From the NCBI GenBank assembly GCA_018985225.1, contig JADGIF010000366.1, forward strand, positions 1-10,016: a DNA stretch of 10,016 nucleotides, given 5' to 3'. A program made the position numbers and the translations under genes. A model generated the notes under the pieces. That model saw only the letters and a list, made by a program, of their open reading frames with translations. It was not told the origin of the DNA and made no database searches. Source of the stretch: Amoeboradix gromovi (taxonomy: Eukaryota; Sanchytriomycota; Sanchytriomycetes; Sanchytriales; Sanchytriaceae). The stretch's first letter is position 1; the number at the start of each line of letters is the position of its first letter. Shown here piece by piece: positions 1 through 8,628 of the stretch.

Positions 1-316
1 ATAACATTACAAAATGACTCTAGATAAGAGTACCGTCTAAGAAAATGCACCTTTTGCTTAGATGCTCAAAGACCTCATATCTGGTTTTATTATGAAGAGG
101 GGATTGAAAGTAATGAAAGAAAATTGGTATAATAGAAGATCTTTTATTAACGATAGCACTTCCTCCGTATGGTGCACCTCCTTTAAAAACGAGTTAGTCT
201 AGTTTTTATATTTGGTGTCCCAAAAGTAAAGCGATTTCAAATATTGCGCTGATTGGCTAGTTTTCAATCACATGTTTTGACTCTTTGATAAATTAAAACC
301 AACGAACGAGTCCTTG
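1..316. other. Upstream region of the CAP-Gly gene, no gene seen
   Basis: No convincing coding sequence is visible. Most of it (about 41-220) is copy A of the dispersed repeat described separately. The remaining 96 nt before the ATG at 317 are AT-rich and contain a GATTGGCT element near 250, which is a reverse-strand CCAAT box. A similar ATTGGCT lies just upstream of the kinase gene at 2066-2072. These may be promoter elements, but that is inference from two occurrences. Confidence 0.5.
41..220 (+). repeat. Dispersed repeat, copy A (longer version)
   Basis: The reverse complement of this stretch recurs at 5856-6005. Two blocks are strongly conserved: 175-220 matches 5856-5901 at 44 of 46 positions, and 47-76 matches 5976-6005 at 28 of 30. 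The middle is 98 nt here and 74 nt in the other copy, with shared islands such as TTAATAAAAG on the complementary strand. The 220 end faces the CAP-Gly ATG, 96 nt away. The edge motif TTTGGTGTCC recalls the ends of Tc1/mariner-type elements, so a non-autonomous DNA transposon is possible. No transposase is present and the true borders are unknown. Confidence 0.8.
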
Positions 317-2026
317 ATGTTGAAAAAAAACGAGCTAGTTGCATTTAACGACCTTCAGGGGTATGTTAAATATGTCGGAGCCGTGCATTTTAGAACCGGA
401 GTTTGGGTTGGAATCGAACTTACACAACCAAACGGTAAAAATGATGGCGAAGTAGATTTTAAAGGCACCAGAAGGCGATACTTCAAGTGCAAACCTAATC
501 ACGGCTTATTTGCAAGAGAGAGTAATGTTGTCAAAGTGCAATCCAAGATGAGAATGCCAAGAAAAAGATCAACTCTCTCAAACTTATCTGGTATTAATAG
601 CAATTACAGCTATCCAGTAAGCAGAACATACAGTTATCCATCAAGTACGAGCAAAAAACCTCGCAGTAATACAGACATATTGCGATCTACCTTGGAAGAG
701 TATCAAAATCAAATTACTCAAAAAGACGACGAAATTGAAGAAAAAGATTCTAAAATCAATGAACTGCAACATGAATTGATAAGCGGTAAAAGAAAGATGA
801 TTGATATGGAACGTAAACTAGACAAGTTTAGTGCAGATATTAAGAAATTCGAAGAGTCTTATGACCCAGAAAAAGTAAACCATCTAAAATTGGAAAATAT
901 CAAGTTACAACAGACCTTATCTGAGGCAGACAACGAGATAAAATTAATTCAAGAACACTATGCCAAAGTAATTGATAGTCAAAAGCTTACAGTTCAGCAA
1001 CTCCAGAACAGCTCAACTTTAAAGAACGCGGATTCCATTGAAAACAAGAAGCTTAAACTGAAAACGGAGGAACAAGCCGCTAAGATATCTCATCTAGAAA
1101 TAATGCTGGAGAAGCTAGATACCAATACAGCTAAATCGGAAGTTGAGTCTCAATTTCAATCTGATAAAAACCTGCATGACTATCAAATGAAAAACGCGAG
1201 CCTTGAAGTCGCTATAAGTTCAATTGAAAACAAGAATGAGCGCTTAGAAAATCAACTCGAGAAGCTGAAAGCAGAGCTTTCTTCTTCTAGGAACACAATG
1301 GTAGAGTTACAAAAGGAGAAGTCTAACTTGTTAACTGAAAATGGAGGACTAAAGAAAAAAATACAGATGCTACCTGAAGATGAAAACAGATCTTCACCTG
1401 ACAACGCTGATGCTTATGCAGAACTTTCGCTTTTAAAAGCGGAAAAGCAGTCGATGGAGGATCTATTTGAAATAAAAGAAAATAATTTGAAGACTGAGAT
1501 TGACATGACCAAGAAATCTAATGAGATGTTGAAGCACAAGATAGCGCAGCTGAACATTGAGTATCAAACCAAATGCGATGAAGTATTTCAACTAAGCACC
1601 AAATTGTTAAATGTCGAAAACAAAACCATGCAGATTGTTTCAGAATTAGAAGCCGAATTAGACGAATCAGCACATGAGAAACTTCTCCTAGAGAATGAAA
1701 TAAAATCAAAAGACAGTTTGTATATACGATTGCAAGAGGAATCTGCATCATTAAAGGTAGAAAATGAAAGACTACTCAAGTTATCTGCGAATTTAAAGAA
1801 GTCAAGACGACAGACAATGACTAACTATATGGAAAATGTAGATAGACTGATGACAGACATGAGCAAGATTCAAGACACTATATCGGAAAAAAGAACTTCT
1901 AGCAATAGGTCAAGTTTGATTGAAATCGAAAATAACAGAATGTCGAAGCTCTCGGATTTATCTAGCAAAACATATGATGAAGAAATGTCTATAACAGAAG
2001 CTGGTATAACATACAAGGATGAATGA
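317..2026 (+). CDS. CAP-Gly domain and coiled-coil protein (CLIP-170/Bik1/dynactin-like)
   Basis: This 569-residue protein begins with a CAP-Gly domain (about residues 5-75) carrying the signature GKNDG at 40-44, the hydrophobic core around GVWVGIEL, and RYFKC at 54-58. CAP-Gly domains bind C-terminal EEY/F tails of tubulin and EB1. A basic, Ser/Tyr-rich linker (about 76-120) is followed by roughly 400 residues of heptad-like Glu/Lys/Leu-rich coiled coil (about 125-515) and a polar tail. I see no CLIP-170-type zinc knuckle at the C-terminus. The architecture fits a microtubule plus-end tracking or dynactin-type adaptor in the cytoplasm. The ATG at 317 is chosen because the domain starts a few residues later; the preceding TTG is not needed. 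No introns are required. An AATAAA follows 26 nt after the TGA stop. Orthology within the CAP-Gly family is unresolved. Confidence 0.9.
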   Translation: MLKKNELVAFNDLQGYVKYVGAVHFRTGVWVGIELTQPNGKNDGEVDFKGTRRRYFKCKPNHGLFARESNVVKVQSKMRMPRKRSTLSNLSGINSNYSYPVSRTYSYPSSTSKKPRSNTDILRSTLEEYQNQITQKDDEIEEKDSKINELQHELISGKRKMIDMERKLDKFSADIKKFEESYDPEKVNHLKLENIKLQQTLSEADNEIKLIQEHYAKVIDSQKLTVQQLQNSSTLKNADSIENKKLKLKTEEQAAKISHLEIMLEKLDTNTAKSEVESQFQSDKNLHDYQMKNASLEVAISSIENKNERLENQLEKLKAELSSSRNTMVELQKEKSNLLTENGGLKKKIQMLPEDENRSSPDNADAYAELSLLKAEKQSMEDLFEIKENNLKTEIDMTKKSNEMLKHKIAQLNIEYQTKCDEVFQLSTKLLNVENKTMQIVSELEAELDESAHEKLLLENEIKSKDSLYIRLQEESASLKVENERLLKLSANLKKSRRQTMTNYMENVDRLMTDMSKIQDTISEKRTSSNRSSLIEIENNRMSKLSDLSSKTYDEEMSITEAGITYKDE

Positions 2027-2052
2027 GTATCTGTCCAGAAATTATACTTTAA

Positions 2053-3941
<1,889 letters not shown>

Positions 3942-3947
3942 AATAAA
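3942..3947 (+). promoter_or_regulatory. Poly(A) signal AATAAA directly after the kinase stop
   Basis: The stop TAA (3939-3941) is followed without a gap by AATAAA, as TATAAAATAAATC. The same stop-adjacent arrangement occurs after QNG1 and BUD32. Confidence 0.65.
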
Positions 3948-4094
3948 TCATTGTAAATTTTTATTTTGCCAGTCAAAATAGTTCATGAGTAACCGCAGGA
4001 TCAAATTTGTTCCCGAATTCTGAGATTCAGATTTCGATCGAGGTGTGGCATTGAATAATCTACACTGAAAAAGAATTCTTAAGGAACAAGGAGA

Positions 4095-5385
4095 ATGTCA
4101 AAGAAAGCTATCGAATTAGAAGAACTGTATTCAGCTCATAATTATCACCCTCTACCCGTAGTTTTTGCAAAAGCGAAAGGATGCGTTGTATGGGATCCGG
4201 AAGGGAACGAATACCTTGATTTTTTATCTAGCTACAGTGCAGTAAACCAAGGTCATTGCCATCCCCGTATAGTAAAAGCATTAGTAGATCAAGCCTCTGT
4301 TTTAACACTCTCTTCTCGCGCATTCCACAATGATCAATTTGGTAAGTATGCAGAGTTTATTACAAAATTATTTGGGTACGATCGTGTTTTACCGATGAAC
4401 ACAGGTGCTGAGGCTGTAGAGACTGGTTTAAAACTAGCCAGAAAGTGGGGCTATGAGAAAAAGGGTGTTCCTCAAGGTAAAGCATTAATAGTTGCTTGCG
4501 CGGAAAACTTTCATGGAAGAACGCTGGGTGTTATTTCAATGTCAACAGATCCCGATGCATATGAAAATTTTGGACCATATTTACCAGGTGTTAGTTGCAA
4601 ATGTCCGCATACCGGTGATATTGTTAAACATGGTGATATCCAGTCTCTTGAAAAGGTATTTAACGCACATCATAAGAACATTGTAGCGTTTTTGGTCGAA
4701 CCCATTCAAGGCGAGGCTGGTATTAAAGTTCCACCGCCTGGTTATTTGTTGCAGGTGCGAGAGTTGTGCTCAAAATACAATGTTTTACTTATTGCAGATG
4801 AAATCCAAACTGGAATTGCTAGAACAGGTAAAATGCTATGCGTTGACCATGACAACATTAAGCCAGACATGGTTTTGCTAGGGAAAGCATTGAGTGGTGG
4901 AGTTTATCCTGTTTCTGCTGTTCTAGCGGATAACAAAGTTATGGATTGCATACGACCTGGACAGTAATTGTTGCTAATTTAGACATGGTTCTACCTTTGG
5001 CGGTAATCCTGTAGGTTGCCGTGTAGCTGTAGAGGCATTAAAAGTTATTATCGATGAGAAGCTTTGTGACAGGGCTGAGGAGTTGGGTGACCTTTTAAGA
5101 CAAGAGTTGAGGAATTTAAATAATCCGCTGATTAAGCAGGTAAGAGGAAAAGGTCTACTGAACGCAATCGATATTGATGCAACAAAGCTAAAAGATGGTA
5201 AAAAGGCATGGCACATCTGTTTATTAATGAAGAAGTATGGCGTGTTAGCAAAACCAACTCATGAGACAATTATAAGACTAGCGCCGCCATTAGTTATTAC
5301 AGCTGATCAAATAATGAAGGGGGTCTCCGGAATCCAAAAAGCTCTAGATGATATTCACTCTGTCAATATCAGCGATATCGAGTAA
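4095..5385 (+). CDS. Ornithine aminotransferase (two exons)
   Basis: Exons 4095-4963 and 4983-5385 give 423 residues, the normal size for a cytosolic ornithine delta-aminotransferase (EC 2.6.1.13; yeast CAR2, animal OAT). It transfers the delta-amino group of ornithine to 2-oxoglutarate, giving glutamate semialdehyde and glutamate, in arginine/proline metabolism. Class-III PLP aminotransferase hallmarks are [46 protein letters not shown] and LLGKALSGG with the PLP lysine at residue 264. [19 protein letters not shown] spans the exon junction. There is no N-terminal presequence: homology starts almost at once with [15 protein letters not shown], so a cytosolic location is likely. Without removal of the 19-nt intron the frame hits TAA right after RPGQ. 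No AATAAA follows; the stop is 5 nt from the convergent neighbour's stop. Confidence 0.96.
4964..4982 (+). other. 19-nt GT-AG intron of the ornithine aminotransferase gene
   Basis: The sequence is GTAATTGTTGCTAATTTAG. Removal joins CA with A to give Gln in [13 protein letters not shown], a near-invariant OAT segment. The last nine bases, CTAATTTAG, are identical to those of kinase intron 2. Phase 2; retention gives an immediate TAA. Confidence 0.95.
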
Positions 5386-5390
5386 AAGAT

Positions 5391-5813
5391 TTACTGAACT
5401 TTACGACTTCTCCAAATCTTTCTATAATCTTCATAATCGCTTCTAAAATGCTTAGGAACACAGTCATCAAATACCATCTCATAACTTGAGCCGATTTTCA
5501 TGAACTGTACAGCAAAAGGGCGCAAACTTTTATTGACAGTGTATGTGTAATAATAGGCTTGATGGAGCTGCCAATAACACTTAAAGGTATAGGCAACAGC
5601 AGGTATCAGGAAATATATTGATAATAATAATGTTATGCTGCAAAGAAGAATGATGATAGCAACATTTCTGAAAGCTAATTTGTACAGAGATTTTCTATTC
5701 ATTAGTATTCTTTGTTCGAATACAAGCAGATCTTTATTAGCAGAGTGCTTAGGTCGAAATACTTGCTTCTTGAATGGATTGCTAGCATATTGTGGAGACA
5801 AAAGATTTTCCAT
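5391..5813 (-). CDS. Small membrane protein, possibly Spo7-like (Nem1-Spo7 phosphatase regulatory subunit)
   Basis: This 140-residue protein has a polar N-terminus (1-27), then KDLLVFEQRILMNRKSLYK (27-45), a strong hydrophobic segment at about 48-70 that may continue as a hairpin to about 92, the motif NKSLRPF (94-100), and a basic C-terminus. An acidic/aromatic FEQRL-like segment before the membrane region and an N+ALRxFN-like motif after it are features I associate with fungal Spo7. Spo7 binds the phosphatase Nem1 at the nuclear envelope/ER and helps activate the lipin Pah1. The match is motif-level and from memory, so this is a tentative call; an unrelated small ER protein remains possible. 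The start ATG is 42 nt from repeat copy B. The gene converges on OAT with 5 nt between stops, so the 3' UTRs must overlap. Confidence 0.5.
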   Translation of the reverse strand: MENLLSPQYASNPFKKQVFRPKHSANKDLLVFEQRILMNRKSLYKLAFRNVAIIILLCSITLLLSIYFLIPAVAYTFKCYWQLHQAYYYTYTVNKSLRPFAVQFMKIGSSYEMVFDDCVPKHFRSDYEDYRKIWRSRKVQ

Positions 5814-5855
5814 TTTAAATTATTTATGTTTGATCCCTTTTCTAATGAAGTATTT

Positions 5856-6005
5856 GGACACCAAATATAAAAACTAGACTAAGTCGTTTTTAAATGAGGT
5901 GCTCTATAAGCAGGAAATACCATTATTAATAAAAGTCCTTCTTTCATAAATGTCATTCACCTCTTTCTAACATAAGAGGTCTTTGAGTGTCTAAGCAAAA
6001 GGTGC
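5856..6005 (-). repeat. Dispersed repeat, copy B (shorter version)
   Basis: This is the inverted counterpart of 41-220, with 44/46 identity over 5856-5901 and 28/30 over 5976-6005 and a middle shortened by about 24 nt. Its gene-proximal end (TTTGGACACCAAATAT on the plus strand) lies 42 nt upstream of the Spo7-like ATG, the same relative orientation as copy A has to the CAP-Gly gene. The flank AGTATTTGGACACC resembles Tc1/mariner-type termini. Confidence 0.8.
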
Positions 6006-6111
6006 GTTATCTACTACTTTACCACTATTATCTTACTTTTTCTTCTTACCACCTTTCATATAACTTATTTTTTGTTTTCTCTTCTTGTTGATCATTGTTT
6101 CTAAGATTTCG

Positions 6112-6156
6112 ATGGATCAAAGGCTTTTATACTTAAATAATTTACTTGAACCAATC
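6112..6156 (+). other. Possible displaced N-terminal coding segment of QNG1
   Basis: ATG at 6112 opens MDQRLLYLNNLLEPI, then TGA at 6157. QNG1 proteins usually begin with a short segment resembling LL-DP-(V/I) directly before the RESAxFIAxNS motif; here that motif (SESAQYIADNS) starts at 6541, in the same genomic frame. The match is short and from memory, so it could be chance. Confidence 0.4.
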
Positions 6157-6391
6157 TGAGTAATTTAATTAAATTTACTATCGGTTAATATACACTTGAA
6201 ATAATGATTCAAACTATCTCAGAAAGTTACTCTAGTTTTTATGCTATTAGAAGAGTCCAGAGAACATATACTGGTACAATGGAAGTTTATCTTATCACGA
6301 AAACTGGTTTATTGAATTATGGCCTTAAGCGGTACATAACAGAAAGCAGATTAACAACTAGTCACGTGCCGCAAAACCGTGGTGCTATCTG

Positions 6392-6426
6392 AGTTCAGAA
6401 AACGCAAGCTGTTCTGTTTCTGAACT
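6392..6426. repeat. Hairpin, 10-bp perfect stem
   Basis: AGTTCAGAAA (6392-6401) is the exact reverse complement of TTTCTGAACT (6417-6426), with a 15-nt loop. It lies inside the candidate insertion upstream of the QNG1 body. There is no T-run after it and no known RNA family is recognised. Confidence 0.5.
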
Positions 6427-6540
6427 GGTCATTAAGAAAAATAAGGTCTAAGGGATCACGCCAGAGCTTTATCTTGGGGCTACATTCGCAAACTCTGTCC
6501 CAAAATCTCACTCATTTATCCATTAGTCCAATTTAGTGTA

Positions 6541-7488
6541 TCTGAGTCTGCTCAATATATTGCAGACAATTCTGATCATGTTAAAATAAACCATAATATT
6601 ATTAAAACTTTGGCAGATGAATGGAAGACATTGGACTGGAGCATAGAATCTAGTTTTAATGAATGGAAAAATCCATTACATCCGTATGATATAGATGACC
6701 AAGATAAAAAGTTGAACTGGATCTTGCTAATCGACATATTAAACTTTTCCTTTTTTGCTGATCCGGGTGACGAACTGTTTACTGTACAAGGTCATACTGG
6801 ATACTGGTCATTGTGCGCTGCTTTAAAAAGAGCACATGATTCTAACATTAACATTACCAATCCCAGTCAATGGCTATATATTGATTGGAAGGAGGTATTT
6901 AAAAGTGATAATGAAGTGGAAATATCATTGCTTAGTGAGCGAATTGATATAATACACAGAACCAGTAGGGTATTAACTAACTGTTTTGGTGGCTCTTTTG
7001 CTAGCTTTGTAAACATGTCTGAGAATTCTTGCCAAAAACTTTTGAAGTTATTGTTTACTCACTTTCCTCATTTTAGAGATGTGGGAGAGTTCAAAGGAAA
7101 AAGAGTATACATTCTGAAGCGTGCGCAAATACTGGTTGCCGATATATGGGCTGCATTTGAAGGTAATTCTTATGGGAGGTTTAGTGACATAGATACAATT
7201 ACAATGTTTGCTGATTATAGGGTTCCGCAATCCCTTGTTGCGCTAGGGATGTTAGAGTATGATGAGAATGCATTATATAGAATCGAAAAAGAAGAGTTGC
7301 AGCACAATGATCCATTAGAGCTTGAAATAAGAGGAAATAGTATTTACTCGGTTGAACTGTTAAAGAGGTGCTTAAAAGACTATGGAATAGTTGCAAGCTC
7401 AATAACTTTGGACTTTTATTTATGGAAATACGCAAAAGAAAGAACCTTGAAGGCCCCAGTCCATAGAACAAGAAGTATTTTTTACTAA
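6541..7488 (+). CDS. QNG1: Queuosine 5'-phosphate N-glycosylase/hydrolase (QNG1, DUF2419), 5' end unresolved
   Basis: From 6541 the frame gives 315 residues starting SESAQYIADNSDHVKIN. Family hallmarks follow in order: LNWILLIDILNFSFFADPGDE, GYWSLCAALKRA, CFGGSFASFV, SENSCQKLLKLL, FKGKRVYILKRAQILVADIW, ITMFADYRVPQSL, ELEIRGNSIYSVELL and a C-terminal HRTRSIFY, all as in human QNG1 (C9orf64). The enzyme releases queuine from queuosine 5'-monophosphate, so the base can be reinserted at tRNA position 34. Length is close to the human enzyme's (about 340). No ATG is available: the frame is open from 6445 with no ATG before homology begins, and TTG at 6610 would delete conserved residues. The true start is either an upstream exon (see 6112-6156) or lost. 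Stop TAA is followed directly by AATAAA. Identity is firm; functionality depends on the 5' end. Confidence 0.9.
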   Translation, partial: SESAQYIADNSDHVKINHNIIKTLADEWKTLDWSIESSFNEWKNPLHPYDIDDQDKKLNWILLIDILNFSFFADPGDELFTVQGHTGYWSLCAALKRAHDSNINITNPSQWLYIDWKEVFKSDNEVEISLLSERIDIIHRTSRVLTNCFGGSFASFVNMSENSCQKLLKLLFTHFPHFRDVGEFKGKRVYILKRAQILVADIWAAFEGNSYGRFSDIDTITMFADYRVPQSLVALGMLEYDENALYRIEKEELQHNDPLELEIRGNSIYSVELLKRCLKDYGIVASSITLDFYLWKYAKERTLKAPVHRTRSIFY

Positions 7489-7494
7489 AATAAA
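7489..7494 (+). promoter_or_regulatory. Poly(A) signal AATAAA directly after the QNG1 stop
   Basis: The stop TAA at 7486-7488 is immediately followed by AATAAA, then an AT-rich tract. This is the same layout as the kinase gene. Confidence 0.65.
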
Positions 7495-7565
7495 TTTTTA
7501 AATTTATGTGTTTTTCAAGCTAGAGCCTTCAGCAGGATCTTGTATTAAAAAGTACACTAAAATCA

Positions 7566-7629
7566 AACAGGAAGCCGTTCTACTTAATGTATTTGAAGTA
7601 GGCACCCAGAAGAGGGTGCAATTCCTGTT
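7566..7629 (+). ncRNA. Candidate structured RNA: three-way junction of perfect stems
   Basis: The 64-nt stretch can fold into P1 AACAGGAA (7566-7573) with TTCCTGTT (7622-7629), P2 CTACTT (7580-7585) with AAGTAG (7596-7601), and P3 GCACCC (7602-7607) with GGGTGC (7614-7619). P2 and P3 abut without a gap, only AA separates P3 from P1, and GCCGTT joins P1 to P2. All 20 base pairs are Watson-Crick. It lacks tRNA loops and the hammerhead core, and I recognise no family. It ends 21 nt before the BUD32 ATG, so it could be a 5' UTR element, a small RNA or chance. Strand is arbitrary because the helices also form on the complement. Confidence 0.4.
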
Positions 7630-7650
7630 GCAGGGAGATTTGAAGAAAAA

Positions 7651-8229
7651 ATGATGAGCGCAGAGTCCATCATTAGAAGACGCATATGGGCAAACAGTCT
7701 AGAATGTGTTGAAAAACAAAGGATACAGAAGAAATACAGAATACCGGAATTAAACAAGACTCTAGTTTATCAAAGAACATCAAAAGAGGCGAAGTTATTA
7801 TGTCGAGCTAAAGTATTGGGGATTAAAGTACCTACCGTTTACTACGTTACTGCAGATACTATTTACATGGAAGCCATAGAGGGCCCCACTTTATTAGAGC
7901 TACTGAAGTCTAGTAATGACTTAATTAATACTGAAACAGGTGAAATAATCGGGAAGTGTATTGCAACTTTACACAATAACCACATTGTGCATGGCGATTT
8001 GTCACCAATGAATATAATAATCAAAAAAAACACTCCATATCTAATTGATTTTGGATTATCGTTTAATAGTCGGCAAGTGGAGGATTTCGCAGTAGATATG
8101 GTTGCATTCGACAAGGTGCTTAACAACGTCGAAGTCTTTAATTCCGTTTTAAAAGGTTATATGCATAACGCGGTACAAGACATCACAAAAAGACTGGAAG
8201 CTGTTAGACAGAGAGGAAGGAAAAAGTAA
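7651..8229 (+). CDS. BUD32: BUD32/PRPK atypical kinase of the KEOPS (EKC) complex
   Basis: This 192-residue protein matches the short Bud32/TP53RK family. It has catalytic Lys22 in VEKQRI, KKYRIPELNKTLVYQRTSKEA (28-47), RAKVLGIKVPTVYYV, IYMEAIEGPTL, HGDLSPMNII with Asp116 and Asn121, DFG at 133-135, and the basic C-terminal RLEAVRQRGRKK. As part of KEOPS it uses ATPase/kinase activity to support Kae1 in making t6A at tRNA position 37. The glycine-loop motif usually reads QGAEA about 17 residues before the lysine; here AES (4-6) is at the right distance but follows MMS, so the QG is absent from the ATG-started protein. Upstream in frame, LLQG occurs eight codons before AES. The N-terminus is thus uncertain; the rest is secure. 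AATAAA follows the stop by 2 nt. Confidence 0.93.
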   Translation: MMSAESIIRRRIWANSLECVEKQRIQKKYRIPELNKTLVYQRTSKEAKLLCRAKVLGIKVPTVYYVTADTIYMEAIEGPTLLELLKSSNDLINTETGEIIGKCIATLHNNHIVHGDLSPMNIIIKKNTPYLIDFGLSFNSRQVEDFAVDMVAFDKVLNNVEVFNSVLKGYMHNAVQDITKRLEAVRQRGRKK

Positions 8230-8231
8230 AA

Positions 8232-8237
8232 AATAAA
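8232..8237 (+). promoter_or_regulatory. Poly(A) signal AATAAA after the BUD32 stop
   Basis: AATAAA begins 2 nt after the TAA stop at 8227-8229. Confidence 0.6.
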
Positions 8238-8628
8238 TACTTTACTAAATTGTACCTGGGACATGATAAAATTTAGAATTGTTAGATATGTAAGTTTAGA
8301 TCAATCCCACTAGATTAAATCTAATCTCAACATCGATTCAGCTCAATATATCAATTCAGATTAACCTGACTACTAGGGAAATTCGAATCTAGTACTGCAT
8401 CTTTGATAAAGGATTTATTTTTAACTAAAGTTAAGTATCACTCGAACGAATCTTCCTGTTCTGCTCAACTTAAATTTTTCTTTAAGTAAATTGTAACTTG
8501 CCATAACGTATTTGTGCAATCTTCTGCAATTATCAATTTTGAAAAATATAGATTTTCACACTTGACTGACTCATAGTTAAAAGTCCTGATTTCCGAGAAA
8601 ATCGAGAATTTCCACAGAGAAACTAATG
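8238..8628. other. Non-coding AT-rich stretch between BUD32 and the Fanzor relic
   Basis: No gene is seen. Small inverted motifs occur, including TACTAG/CTAGTA near 8372-8395 and ACTTAAA/TTTAAGT near 8468-8487. On the minus strand this is the 3' flank of the Fanzor-like relic, where such elements may encode a guide RNA and carry their end. I cannot identify either here. Confidence 0.4.

Larger units (their letters stand above)
6006..6537. other. Spacer between repeat B and the QNG1 body, with a possible QNG1 first exon
   Basis: About 530 nt without a secure gene. It holds a possible QNG1 first coding segment (6112-6156), a 62-codon ORF at 6204-6392 that I do not recognise, a lysine-rich 20-codon ORF on the minus strand (6033-6095), and a 10-bp-stem hairpin (6392-6401 with 6417-6426). 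The stretch 6162-6539 lies between two copies of ATCTGAGT and may be an insertion. Confidence 0.5.

Noticed and set aside
4964-4982. TAA after RPGQ as a broken ornithine aminotransferase
   Set aside because: A 19-nt GT-AG intron explains it fully and recreates the expected HGSTFGG junction.
5635-5877. Plus-strand 80-codon ORF opposite the Spo7-like gene
   Set aside because: It overlaps the minus-strand ORF and runs into repeat B; the minus-strand protein has a coherent membrane-protein layout while this one does not.
6033-6095. Minus-strand ORF of 20 codons ending in GGKKKK
   Set aside because: It resembles a ribosomal-protein tail or an eL41-sized peptide, but the sequence does not match eL41 and lysine runs are common in AT-rich DNA.
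6204-6392. 62-codon ORF on the plus strand
   Set aside because: No recognisable motif, no poly(A) signal close to its stop, and it lies in a likely insertion. Noted in the spacer entry but not called as a gene.
6610-6612. TTG at 6610 as the QNG1 start
   Set aside because: Conserved QNG1 residues (SESAQYIADNSDHVKIN) lie upstream in the same frame.
7566-7629. tRNA or hammerhead ribozyme at the three-stem structure
   Set aside because: It is 64 nt with no TTC-type T-loop, no D-loop or anticodon arm geometry, and no CUGANGA/GAAA core.
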